This document shows, one piece after another, positions 6,115-14,651 of a DNA stretch of 32,758 nucleotides. Each line of letters opens with the position of its first letter. Position 1 is the stretch's first letter. Under the pieces are notes generated by a model. That model was not told where the DNA came from, did not search any database, and worked only from the letters and a program-made list of their open reading frames with translations. This DNA comes from Bifidobacterium breve. GTDB taxonomy: Bacteria; Actinomycetota; Acidimicrobiia; Acidimicrobiales; Ilumatobacteraceae. Position numbers and translations under genes: made by a program. Location of the stretch: the NCBI GenBank assembly GCA_945886445.1, contig CAMCZG010000020.1, forward strand, positions 1 to 32,758. The letters run 5' to 3'.

Positions 6115-8082
6115 GTGACAACAGCACCTTCAGTCGGGTCACTCGACCTCGCATCTTTCGATGCAAACGCAATTGCCATTATTCGGGGTTTCGCCATGGA
6201 CGCACCTTTTTATGCGAAAAGTGGCCACCAGGGAACGGCAATGACCCTTGCTCCTCTCGCCCACGTCTTGTATTCGCGTGTGATGAACCACAACCCAGCC
6301 GACCCACTGTGGTTGAACCGCGACCGATTCATTTTGTCGAATGGTCACGCTTCCATTTTGCAGTACGCGAATCTTTTTCTTAACGGCTATGGCTTGGAGA
6401 TTGGCGACATTAAAGACTTTCGTCAATTGGGTTCCTTAACCCCTGGGCATCCAGAGGTTGGTCACACCACCGGAGTTGAGGTCACGACCGGACCGCTCGG
6501 CCAAGGTTTTGCAAATGCAGTTGGCATGGCAATTGCCGAATCTCATCTACGCGCCGAACTGGGCAGCGACCTCGTTGACCACCACACGTATGTGATTGTG
6601 GGTGATGGTTGCTTGATGGAAGGAATTAGCCACGAAGCGGCATCTTTGGCGGGTCATTTGAAGCTCGATCATCTTGTAGCCATTTTTGACGATAACAAAA
6701 TCACCATTGATGGTGCATTGGACCTCACTTGTTCAGACAATGTTGCTGAACGCTTTCGTTCGTACCAATGGAACGTTATTGAGTGTGAAGATATTTCTCA
6801 AGACTGCGACGCATTAGAGAAAGTCCTCTTGCGGGCTAAACATCATGTTGGTCAACCAACACTTGTCATTTTGCCAACGCGAATAGGCTTTCCATCGCCA
6901 GATTTCGCCGGCAAGCATGCCGCACATGGAAACCCATTTCTCGAAGATCACATCGCTCGAACTAAAGAAGTCATTGGTATGCCCAATGAAGCTTTTTGGG
7001 CACCAACCGCAGTTGTTCAACAACACAGACAACACGCGCTCGCTCGCGTTAAAGACACATATACGCAATGGCAAAATAAGTCGTTAAAGAAGGCAGATGA
7101 AATTGCTGCTTACTCGGCTGGTGAAGTTCTTCAGAAGATGTCGGCTGTGCTGCCAGTGTTTGCAAGTAATGAATCTCCTGCAACACGAGTAGCTATTCAA
7201 AAAGTTCTTGAGGAAGCTGCGAAGGTATTGCCGCAATTACTTTCTGGTGCGGCCGACCTCACAGGCAACACCGGGGCAAAGCTCACTGGCGAAGACGCAT
7301 TCAGCGCCTCTCACCCACAGGGCAAACAGGTGTATTACGGAATTCGCGAGCATGCAATGGGCTCAATAGCCAACGGTATGGCGCTGCATGGCATGGTGTT
7401 GCCCGTTGTCGGAACATTCTTCGTGTTCGCCGACTACATGCGACCCGCACTTCGCCTTGCAGCCTTAAGTAAAGCGAAGGTCATATTTATTTTTAGCCAC
7501 GACTCGGTTGGAGTTGGCGAAGATGGGCCAACTCATCAACCAGTTGAACAACTGGCTTCTTTACGTATCATTCCGGGTCTCCAGGTCATTCGTCCCTGTG
7601 ACGGTAATGAAACCTCCGCAGCATTCATGCAAGCCCTTGCCTTCGATGGTCCTACAGCGCTCATTTTGAGTCGTCAAAACCTACCCATCATCAGCGATGG
7701 CTCTGCTGTACAAACGGGAGCTGCAATTATTCGCTCTGTAAGTCAACCCGATCTTGTTCTCATGGGAACTGGCAGTGAAGTCGCTGTGTGCATAGAAGCT
7801 GCTGAAATTTTGGCGAGTCGAGGTATCTCAGCAAACGTGGTGTCAGCTCCGTGTTTCTCGCTGTTCGATAGCCAGCCAGCAGATTTCAAGGCCAGAGTGC
7901 TCCCCCACGACATACCCATTATTGGCGTTGAGGCGGGCGTTTCTTTTGGATGGGAAAAATACGTTGACGACATGGTGAGTATTGAAAGCTTCGGAACCAG
8001 TGCTCCTGGCGCTCAGGCGCTTGAGCATTTCGGCATTTCGGCAAGCAACGTTGCAGAACGGGCATTTCAACTACATTCATAG
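6115..8082 (+). CDS. tkt: Transketolase
   Basis: A 655-residue thiamine-diphosphate enzyme that moves two-carbon units between sugar phosphates in the pentose phosphate pathway. The ThDP motif is G163-D164-G165 through N194. Phosphate- and substrate-site histidines sit at SGHQG (H38), NGHAS (H78) and GHPE (H111). The pyrimidine-domain motif YGIREHAMG with its catalytic Glu and the GEDGPTHQP loop are present, and the C-terminal domain is complete. The first histidine motif reads SGHQG, not the common SGHPG. GTG 6115 is the start. It is 2 bases upstream of transaldolase, the usual actinobacterial pair. The cytoplasmic assignment is certain. Confidence 0.97.
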   Translation: MTTAPSVGSLDLASFDANAIAIIRGFAMDAPFYAKSGHQGTAMTLAPLAHVLYSRVMNHNPADPLWLNRDRFILSNGHASILQYANLFLNGYGLEIGDIKDFRQLGSLTPGHPEVGHTTGVEVTTGPLGQGFANAVGMAIAESHLRAELGSDLVDHHTYVIVGDGCLMEGISHEAASLAGHLKLDHLVAIFDDNKITIDGALDLTCSDNVAERFRSYQWNVIECEDISQDCDALEKVLLRAKHHVGQPTLVILPTRIGFPSPDFAGKHAAHGNPFLEDHIARTKEVIGMPNEAFWAPTAVVQQHRQHALARVKDTYTQWQNKSLKKADEIAAYSAGEVLQKMSAVLPVFASNESPATRVAIQKVLEEAAKVLPQLLSGAADLTGNTGAKLTGEDAFSASHPQGKQVYYGIREHAMGSIANGMALHGMVLPVVGTFFVFADYMRPALRLAALSKAKVIFIFSHDSVGVGEDGPTHQPVEQLASLRIIPGLQVIRPCDGNETSAAFMQALAFDGPTALILSRQNLPIISDGSAVQTGAAIIRSVSQPDLVLMGTGSEVAVCIEAAEILASRGISANVVSAPCFSLFDSQPADFKARVLPHDIPIIGVEAGVSFGWEKYVDDMVSIESFGTSAPGAQALEHFGISASNVAERAFQLHS

Positions 8083-8084
8083 GC

Positions 8085-9209
8085 ATGACTGAAAACTCAA
8101 CGTCACGTCTTGTAGATCTATTTGAAAAGTATGGTCAAAGTCCTTGGCTCGACAATTTACGTCGTAGCTACATCACAACTGGGCAGTTAGAGCGTTATGT
8201 CGAGCTTGGGGTCAGGGGTTTAACGTCGAACCCAACGATCTTCCAGAAGGCAATTCAAGATTCATCCGACTACGACGAACAGCTCGCTCAATTATCAGAT
8301 CGTCAGCTGTCGGTGGCCGACACATACTGGGAGCTTGTGCTCAAAGATATTGCAGATGCAGCCGATGTTTTCTCAGGTCTTTTCCATCAGAGCAAAGGTC
8401 AAGATGGGCATGTGAGCGTTGAGGTGGATCCTCATCTTTCTTACGATTCAGATGCGACTGTGCAAGCTGCCATACATCTGCGTAACCGACTCAAAGCGCC
8501 TAATGTTCTCATCAAGATTCCCGCCACCAAAGAAGGACTGATAGCGATAGAGAGTCTGGTTTCGCGCGGTTTCAATATCAACGTCACACTCATTTTTAGT
8601 CTGGATCGATATAAAGAAGTACTTGAGGCTTATGTTTCGGGGCTCGAAAAACTCGCCAAGCAATCGCCCGAGCGGATTAAAGATGTTGTGGGTGTAGCTT
8701 CGTTCTTTATTAGCCGCGTAGATGCAATTGTCGATACAGAACTCTCTGCATTAGGTACCGAAATGGCGTCTCAATTCTCCGGTAAGTCGGCAATCTTGCA
8801 AGCACAAATGGCCTATCTTCACTTTTCGGGCGTTTTGCAGTCGGAACGTTGGAAGAAATTGGAAGCCAATGGTGCTCATTTGCAGCGTCCGCTGTGGGCG
8901 AGTACGTCTACGAAGAACCCGCTCTTTAAAGACACCCTCTATGTGGACGAGCTCATTGGCCGTAACACCGTCAATACAATCCCAGAAGAGACGATGCTTG
9001 CCTTTCATGATCACGGTGTGGCGAGCCAATCGCTTGAAGCGAAGTCTGGCAATTCACCTGCGCTTTGGAATGAACTGTTGTCGACGGGCATCAATTTCGA
9101 TGCGATCGCTCAGAAATTGGAAGCTGATGGTGTGCGCTCTTTTGAACAAAGCTTTGATGTGCTGCTTGAAGCCCTTGAGATAAAAATAGGGAAAATAGAT
9201 GGCAAATAG
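8085..9209 (+). CDS. tal: Transaldolase
   Basis: A 374-residue class I aldolase-type enzyme transferring a dihydroxyacetone unit between sugar phosphates. The Schiff-base lysine is K144 in the V-L-I-K-I-P-A-T segment. The opening strand GVRGLTSNPTIF (about 42-53) and the NVTLIFSLDRY strand are classic for the long (about 370 residue) actinobacterial Tal. It begins 2 bases after the tkt stop, and its end overlaps the LOG-family gene by 11 bases, so the three form one operon. In many Actinobacteria zwf and opcA follow tal; here they do not. Confidence 0.97.
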   Translation: MTENSTSRLVDLFEKYGQSPWLDNLRRSYITTGQLERYVELGVRGLTSNPTIFQKAIQDSSDYDEQLAQLSDRQLSVADTYWELVLKDIADAADVFSGLFHQSKGQDGHVSVEVDPHLSYDSDATVQAAIHLRNRLKAPNVLIKIPATKEGLIAIESLVSRGFNINVTLIFSLDRYKEVLEAYVSGLEKLAKQSPERIKDVVGVASFFISRVDAIVDTELSALGTEMASQFSGKSAILQAQMAYLHFSGVLQSERWKKLEANGAHLQRPLWASTSTKNPLFKDTLYVDELIGRNTVNTIPEETMLAFHDHGVASQSLEAKSGNSPALWNELLSTGINFDAIAQKLEADGVRSFEQSFDVLLEALEIKIGKIDGK

Positions 9210-10251
9210 TGCCGATAGAAGCAGCATTGAAGAGTTATGCCAAAAATTGATTGGAGAGCTCCACCCATATTTGGAGCAGCAAAAGTCTCACTTATTTCTT
9301 GAAGAAATAATCAGCGATTCTCTGCACTTTGTTCTCGATCAACCAAATGGGCTCGATGCAAAAATTCTGAAAACAACTATCCAAGAGATGCGAGCGGCTT
9401 TTAGTGTTTTTGCTCCATTTGCAGACAACAAGAAAGCAACCATATTCGGCAGTGCGCGGGTGCGAGAAGATCAGCCCCTCTATGCCCATACGGTAGAAGT
9501 GGCCTCTGAACTAGCCAGGCATGACTGGATGGTGGTCACCGGAGCTGGGCCAGGAATTATGGAAGCCGGAATGAAGGGAGCTGGTGCTGAAAAAAGTATC
9601 GGTGTGTCCATTCGCTTGCCGATGGAGAACGAAGCGAATGCTCTCATTGCAAACGATTCCAAGCATGTCAGTATGCGCTATTTCTTCACGCGAAAGCTCA
9701 TGCTCGTCAAAGAGTCACAAGCCTTTGTGTGCCTGCCCGGCGGTTTCGGCACGCTCGATGAAACCTTCGAACTTCTGACTCTTGTTCAAACTGGCAAGAG
9801 CATGCCAGTCCCAATAGTTTTTCTTGATGCACCTGGCGACACGTACTGGGAACAGGTGAATGCGTTTATTCAAAATGAATTGGTGTCAAGAGAGTTGGTA
9901 TCTGGGGCAGATACATCTTTGTTCTTTATCACTAACGATATTCAAGAAGCAGTGAGTGAAATTAGAAATTTTTACACTAATTATCATTCGCTGCGTTATG
10001 TCGGTAAATCTCTCATTATTCGTCTTCAGCATTTCATTACCGATCAACAATTAGAAATCATCAATGAAGAATTTCGTTACTTGTGTACAGAAGGATCCAT
10101 TGAACGCACCGAGACTCATAAGATCGAGATCAGAGATAATGATCACCCTGAACTTGCTCGAATAAAATTCTCCTTTACAAAGGTCGAATATGGGGACCTT
10201 CGTCGCCTGATTAACAGATTGAACAGTTTCTACCCCATCGCGTCATCTTGA
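9199..10251 (+). CDS. LOG-family (TIGR00730-like) nucleotide 5'-monophosphate nucleosidase-fold protein
   Basis: A 350-residue protein with a Rossmann LOG core at about 78-245: I-F-G-S-A-R near 82-87, GAGPGIMEAG near 115-124, and the signature P180-G-G-F-G-T-L-D-E188. Family members release ribose 5-phosphate from nucleoside monophosphates (LOG/PpnN) and were long called lysine decarboxylases in error. About 75 residues of helical N-terminal and 100 residues of C-terminal sequence flank the core, more than in minimal LOG proteins. The start ATG lies inside the end of tal (11-base overlap) with AGGGAAAA upstream. Released ribose 5-phosphate would feed the Tkt/Tal pair, which may explain the linkage (inference). 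Its end overlaps the convergent 67-residue gene by 22 bases. Confidence 0.88.
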   Translation: MANSADRSSIEELCQKLIGELHPYLEQQKSHLFLEEIISDSLHFVLDQPNGLDAKILKTTIQEMRAAFSVFAPFADNKKATIFGSARVREDQPLYAHTVEVASELARHDWMVVTGAGPGIMEAGMKGAGAEKSIGVSIRLPMENEANALIANDSKHVSMRYFFTRKLMLVKESQAFVCLPGGFGTLDETFELLTLVQTGKSMPVPIVFLDAPGDTYWEQVNAFIQNELVSRELVSGADTSLFFITNDIQEAVSEIRNFYTNYHSLRYVGKSLIIRLQHFITDQQLEIINEEFRYLCTEGSIERTETHKIEIRDNDHPELARIKFSFTKVEYGDLRRLINRLNSFYPIASS

Positions 10252-10433
10252 AGTAAACGAATGGTTTTTGCTAGGTGTCCCCTCGCCTTTTGAACCCTCT
10301 TTTCATGGGATATTGCATCGGTTTGACCGTCTAACGCATCTAAGAGAAGTGATTGCGATACATCACTCAAATGCTCGGTAATCGCTTCTAACTGCGCGAC
10401 CACATCATCACATGTTTCTCGGAAATTACTCAT
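10230..10433 (-). CDS. Small helical protein following glcF
   Basis: A 67-residue acidic, all-helical protein without signal or membrane segments and with no family I recognise. Two amphipathic helices (about 3-35 and 42-62) suggest a helical hairpin. It is translationally coupled to glcF: the glcF stop and this ATG share a base (TAATG). Its 3' end overlaps the convergent LOG gene by 22 bases. The coupling suggests it belongs to the glycolate oxidase unit, perhaps as an assembly or accessory factor, but no function can be read from sequence. Confidence 0.75.
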   Translation of the reverse strand: MSNFRETCDDVVAQLEAITEHLSDVSQSLLLDALDGQTDAISHEKRVQKARGHLAKTIRLLQDDAMG

Positions 10434-11629
10434 TACTGACCTCCACCTGAAATCCGTGGTCTTAGGGACTGAGCTAAAAGGGATACTGGATGTGCAATTT
10501 CAACATCGAATCCGCATCCAGACAAAAATGATGAACAACCAGGATTCGCTGATGCTAGATAATGAACAGAATGAGGAGATATGGAATCAATGACACGGTC
10601 GATCTCGTCAATCTTGCGTTGACGAACTGCTGTAGCCATAACTGGTTGGCTGAAACTAAATGAGCCACCGGCTCCACAACACAGTCCGTCGTCTTCAAGC
10701 TGCGTAACTGTAAAACTGATCTCTAATAGTTCCTTCACCTCTTGTGAAATGCCTTGCACGTGGCGCAGGTGGCAAGGCTCTTGAACGAGCACGGTTTCAT
10801 TTTGTCGTACCAGTATCTTTTGCAGATCTTCTATGTGTAGATGCAGCAATTCATTGATATCTAATACGACGCGATTCTCGGCAAGAGTTTTCTTCAACGA
10901 AGCAGAACAACCAGCTGAATTGACAACCATCATCGATGAGTTTGTCGGGCGCGGAATTTTGCTCTGTATTTTCTCCGCTACCTGAGCGAATCCTGCATGT
11001 TCGTGCAGGGCGCCACAACAGCCATATTCATCTCCAGAAACCTGCACTGAATAGCCAAGGGCCTCAAGCAAAGCGATGGTGTCTAAATGAACGTTGCGAT
11101 ACCAAGCATCCATTACGCACCCCGTGTACAAAAGCACTTCCCTCTTCGAGGAAGATTCGGCATCAATATTGAAATGTGGTTGGCGGAAATTCAATTTGGG
11201 AACGGGTAATTTCTGAGGAAATACTTTCAGTTTTTGCGCGACCGATATTGCACTAGTAAAAAATCGCAACGTGCGCATATGGGTAACTACATACAATCCG
11301 CAGCGCAAAGTTGCATCGCGCAAATTCCATCGGGTGTGTAATTCCGCTTTTACTGGTGAAATAATTTCGTGGTACTTCACGCCAGATGGGCACGCAGGTT
11401 CACACCCCATGCATTGAATGCAGGTATCTAGAGCAGTTACAACGTCTTTCGTGAGTTCCAGGTCGCCATGCTTCACCGAGCGGATGAGGTTAATACGTCC
11501 TCGAGGACTGAAAATATCTTCACCTGTCACTCTGTACGTTGGGCAATGTGGCAAACAGAGTCCACAATTAACACAGGTATTGAGATCTTCCTCGTTAACC
11601 AACTGGAAGCGACCTGCAATATTGCTCAT
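10433..11629 (-). CDS. glcF: Glycolate oxidase iron-sulfur subunit GlcF
   Basis: A 398-residue electron-transfer subunit of membrane-associated glycolate oxidase. Two [4Fe-4S] motifs are visible: C19, C22, C25, C29 (CVNCGLCLPHCP) and C70, C73, C76, C80 (CIQCMGCEPACP). Two CCG domains follow, with their Cys-Cys-Gly centres at CCGALHEHAG and CCGAGGSFSF, as in heterodisulfide-reductase-type proteins. The length is normal. The ATG overlaps the glcE end by 4 bases (11626-11629). With GlcD and GlcE it oxidises glycolate to glyoxylate and passes electrons towards quinone. Confidence 0.95.
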   Translation of the reverse strand: MSNIAGRFQLVNEEDLNTCVNCGLCLPHCPTYRVTGEDIFSPRGRINLIRSVKHGDLELTKDVVTALDTCIQCMGCEPACPSGVKYHEIISPVKAELHTRWNLRDATLRCGLYVVTHMRTLRFFTSAISVAQKLKVFPQKLPVPKLNFRQPHFNIDAESSSKREVLLYTGCVMDAWYRNVHLDTIALLEALGYSVQVSGDEYGCCGALHEHAGFAQVAEKIQSKIPRPTNSSMMVVNSAGCSASLKKTLAENRVVLDINELLHLHIEDLQKILVRQNETVLVQEPCHLRHVQGISQEVKELLEISFTVTQLEDDGLCCGAGGSFSFSQPVMATAVRQRKIDEIDRVIDSISPHSVHYLASANPGCSSFLSGCGFDVEIAHPVSLLAQSLRPRISGGGQ

Positions 11630-12453
11630 GTCAAAAGGTCCCTCTGCGTGGCAATGTGTTTGTTCAATTTATTGCTGGGGTCAAATTGCTTGCGAATGCT
11701 GCGTTCAATGGAGTGAGGCATGTCGTGGGAAAGATGATGCAAACGATCCATCTGCAGGGAACGATCTAATTTGGGCATGTCGCACAATGCAAAACCGTTG
11801 AGGCGTGAGATTTCTTGATTCACGTCTTGCTCGTTGCCTTCCAATAGAACGAACGTTGCTTCGTTTACATGAGTGATTACCGCCGGTTTATACAAGTGGT
11901 TCACTTGATCTGAAGCTGTGGGGTCTACAGATTGAAGCCATTGCGATACCTGCGGAATTGGTTCTGTTCGCATTGTCACTTCCACTATCAAGCCCAAGAG
12001 CCCCCAACTTCCGACCACTAGCTTCACGAGATCGAAGCCTGAGACATTTTTAACGACTTGCCCGCCTCCTTGGTACAAGCTTCCATCGGCAGCAATAACG
12101 GTGCAACGCAAGACATTATTGGGCAGCGTGAGGTGATGAGATTCCCTTAATCCATTCCGACGGGTCGCAATGGCTCCTCCAATGGTTCCCCAATCAGGCA
12201 CGACAATGCGCTGGTTCGCACGTTGTAACTCAATGTTGACATCCGCTATTGAGGTTCCGGCAAATAGAGAAATCATGAGTTCATCTGGTTCGTAAGAGAT
12301 CAATCCCGCTGGCGCCTGAAGTACGCTTGCATCTGTATCGGCGGGAGCAACATCTGTTGAATTACTGCCAACTATGCAAACGGTGTCGCTCGAGGCCATT
12401 TGGTGCTGAAGGTCAGTCACAGCGCTTCCTAAATTTACTTCACTCCTCAACAT
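11626..12453 (-). CDS. glcE: Glycolate oxidase FAD-binding subunit GlcE
   Basis: A 275-residue FAD-binding (PCMH-type) subunit. The flavin-domain landmarks are 'LFAGTSIADV' near 63-72, 'PDWGTIGGAIA' near 86-96 and 'GGGQVVKNVSGFDL' near 128-141. It is shorter than E. coli GlcE (350 residues) but similar to other actinobacterial versions; the C-terminal cap is reduced. It starts one base after the glcD stop and ends overlapping glcF, so the three subunits are translated as a block in the order D-E-F. Confidence 0.93.
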   Translation of the reverse strand: MLRSEVNLGSAVTDLQHQMASSDTVCIVGSNSTDVAPADTDASVLQAPAGLISYEPDELMISLFAGTSIADVNIELQRANQRIVVPDWGTIGGAIATRRNGLRESHHLTLPNNVLRCTVIAADGSLYQGGGQVVKNVSGFDLVKLVVGSWGLLGLIVEVTMRTEPIPQVSQWLQSVDPTASDQVNHLYKPAVITHVNEATFVLLEGNEQDVNQEISRLNGFALCDMPKLDRSLQMDRLHHLSHDMPHSIERSIRKQFDPSNKLNKHIATQRDLLT

Positions 12454-12454
12454 G

Positions 12455-13828
12455 TCACACCCAACTTCCTGGCGGGATAGATGACATATCTGCGCATCCT
12501 GAACCTCGCGGCAACACTTTGTGTGGGTTCGAAATGCCTTCTGGGTCGAATGCAGATCGCAATTTTTGTTGGAAAAGCAGATCGTTCTCTGTGAACATCC
12601 ATCTCATGAAGTCGCGTTTCTCAAGACCGATGCCATGCTCGCCCGACAATACGCCCCCAGCTTCTAAAGAGACGCGAACAATTTCAGATCCGGCTCGATG
12701 AACGCGGTCCATCACACCATCAACCCTTTTATCGAACATCAAAATGGGATGCAAGTTGCCGTCACCAGCATGGAACACATTCATCACTTGCAGTTGCTCT
12801 TGGGCAGCAATGATTGATACCTGCGATAGCACTTCAGCCAATTTCTTGCGGGGCACCACTGTGTCGTGCAAGTAGTAGTTGGGCTGAATACGAGCAATCG
12901 CCCCGAAAGCAGTTTTTCTTCCCTTCCAAATAAGCGCCCGTTCCGCAGAGCTTTTTGCAACTCTAAAACTTGTAGCCCCAAAACGATGAACAATGTCTTT
13001 GACCTCTAGCGAACCATGTGAAACTGAGTGTTCCAGCCCGTCAATTTCCACAATGAGCATTGCTGCAGCATCGAGAGGAAAACCTGCGTGCACGTACTCT
13101 TCGACTGCTCGAGTAATGGGAGCATCCATCATTTCTAAGGCACTGGGAATAATGCCGTGGGCAATAATGGCGCTTACTGCCATGGCGCCTTCGTGTACCG
13201 AGGCAAAACCGACAACCATGGTTGATACGTGCGGCGGATTCTGCACAAGGCGAACTTCAATAGCCGTTGCTATGCCGAACATTCCTTCGCTGCCTACGAA
13301 GGCACCTCGAAGATCAAAGAGTGAGTTCTCGGCATCGAGAATGCATACTTCCCCGGAAGGAAGCACTACCTCGAGAGCGAGAATATGAGCAGAGGTCACG
13401 CCCTCTGACAAGCAATGAGGCCCACCAGAGTTGTTCGCAACGTTTCCACCGATGGTGCAACTCTGTTGGCTTGAGGGGTCCGGAGCAAAGTGCAGTCCAT
13501 GGCGCGACGTGCGACGTGACAAGTCGGCATTCAATACCCCTGGTTCAACCCAAGCTGAACGTCGGGCTACGTCGATGCTACGAATTTGGTTCATTTTTGT
13601 CAGGCAAATGACCAAAGACCCGGCTGTCGGTATGGCTCCTCCGGCTAAACCAGTTCCTGCACCGCGAGCTATGAAGGTCATTCCTTTGGCTCTTGCCCAT
13701 CGCACAGCCTCTTGTACCTCGGCCGTAGAGGTTGGATAGCACACACCCGCAGGGTCGCCCATCATGTTCGAAGCATCTTGACCTACGAGAAAGAGCTCCG
13801 CAGTGTTTGTGTGGACAACACCTGACAT
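12455..13828 (-). CDS. glcD: Glycolate oxidase FAD-linked catalytic subunit GlcD
   Basis: A 457-residue FAD-linked oxidase. The N-terminal PCMH flavin domain shows 'ARGAGTGLAGGA' and 'GGNVANNSGGPHC'. The C-terminal FAD-oxidase domain shows 'HAGDGNLHP' and 'SGEHGIGLEKR', the conserved substrate and metal site histidines. D-lactate dehydrogenases are related, but glcE and glcF next door make glycolate the likely substrate. I prefer ATG 13828 because TACTCT ends 6 bases upstream of it. A GTG at 13864 would add 12 residues and has no promoter or ribosome site at the expected place. Glycolate is a common algal exudate. Confidence 0.94.
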   Translation of the reverse strand: MSGVVHTNTAELFLVGQDASNMMGDPAGVCYPTSTAEVQEAVRWARAKGMTFIARGAGTGLAGGAIPTAGSLVICLTKMNQIRSIDVARRSAWVEPGVLNADLSRRTSRHGLHFAPDPSSQQSCTIGGNVANNSGGPHCLSEGVTSAHILALEVVLPSGEVCILDAENSLFDLRGAFVGSEGMFGIATAIEVRLVQNPPHVSTMVVGFASVHEGAMAVSAIIAHGIIPSALEMMDAPITRAVEEYVHAGFPLDAAAMLIVEIDGLEHSVSHGSLEVKDIVHRFGATSFRVAKSSAERALIWKGRKTAFGAIARIQPNYYLHDTVVPRKKLAEVLSQVSIIAAQEQLQVMNVFHAGDGNLHPILMFDKRVDGVMDRVHRAGSEIVRVSLEAGGVLSGEHGIGLEKRDFMRWMFTENDLLFQQKLRSAFDPEGISNPHKVLPRGSGCADMSSIPPGSWV

Positions 13829-13834
13829 TTCTTT

Positions 13835-13840
13835 AGAGTA
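13835..13840 (-). promoter_or_regulatory. Putative -10 (TACTCT) for leaderless glcDEF mRNA
   Basis: TACTCT ends 6 bases before ATG 13828 on the minus strand. If used, the GTG at 13864 cannot be the start. Confidence 0.4.
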
Positions 13841-13896
13841 CTCAAAGGTCAACCCAAAGTTCACGATGTAATTCGTTAGTTTCGATGTTTTATCTG

Positions 13897-13902
13897 TAAC
13901 GT
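13897..13902 (+). promoter_or_regulatory. Putative -10 (TAACGT) for leaderless cysteine-rich protein gene
   Basis: TAACGT ends 8 bases before GTG 13911, and the intervening bases hold no Shine-Dalgarno sequence. Confidence 0.5.
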
Positions 13903-13910
13903 CTCTACCT

Positions 13911-14648
13911 GTGTCTATACCTGAAGATCTCCATGAATGGGTAAGTTTCGAAGACCCAGAAGAAGAGCGAACCTATATGTTCGACGTGTCGTACATGCTC
14001 TCCAACTGGATGTGCATATATGGGCAAGGTTGCCAAGGAATACTCGAGGAGGCCTCACCAGAACTGATGCAAGGTTGCTGCAGTTTTGGTGCTCACTTCA
14101 TTGACGCAGACGATGTAAAGACAGTGAAAAAATCCTCAAAACGACTCACGGCTAAGAACTGGCAGTTCAAAGCAAGAGCAGATGAAAAGGGTTGGAGTAA
14201 AACAGATAAGAGCGGAACCGTCACCACAAAGCTGGTTGACGGTGCGTGTATCTTTCTCAACCGCCCGGGTTTTGAAGGAGGCGTTGGTTGTGCTTTACAC
14301 ATAGGTGCCACTGAAGCTGGCGAACGCCCGATGGACTGGAAACCAGACGTATGTTGGCAAGTGCCGATGCGTTCACAAGACACAACAGACGAAGACGGGC
14401 ACGTAGTCACTTTTATTCGTGAATGGAAACGTCGCGACTGGGGCGAAGGCGGACACGAATTCCATTGGTGGTGCAACGATGATCGGCTCGCTTTTGTTGG
14501 CGACAAGCCCGTTTATAAATACCTGAAAGACGAAATTTCAGAGATGGTTGGCGACAAAGTGTATGCACTTCTTGCAATTGAATTGGACAAGCGTAAAACA
14601 ACCGCTGTTGGCCATCCAGTTGTGTTAAGTCAACGACCTAAAAAATAG
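13911..14648 (+). CDS. Cysteine-cluster protein of unknown function (YkgJ/DUF3109-like pattern)
   Basis: A 245-residue soluble protein with eight cysteines: C35, C41, the pair C56-C57 (GCCSFGAHF), C113 (ACIFL), C127 (GCALH), C148 and C188. The CC pair followed by C-I-F-L and G-C-x-L-H recalls YkgJ/DUF3109-type zinc or iron-sulfur cysteine clusters, but I cannot confirm membership. It is Trp-rich and has no signal peptide. GTG 13911 is the only plausible start and has a TAACGT hexamer 8 bases upstream. It is divergent from glcDEF (shared control region) and ends 3 bases from the convergent typA stop. It could be a metal-binding enzyme or an assembly factor. Confidence 0.85.
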   Translation: MSIPEDLHEWVSFEDPEEERTYMFDVSYMLSNWMCIYGQGCQGILEEASPELMQGCCSFGAHFIDADDVKTVKKSSKRLTAKNWQFKARADEKGWSKTDKSGTVTTKLVDGACIFLNRPGFEGGVGCALHIGATEAGERPMDWKPDVCWQVPMRSQDTTDEDGHVVTFIREWKRRDWGEGGHEFHWWCNDDRLAFVGDKPVYKYLKDEISEMVGDKVYALLAIELDKRKTTAVGHPVVLSQRPKK

Positions 14649-14651
14649 CTT

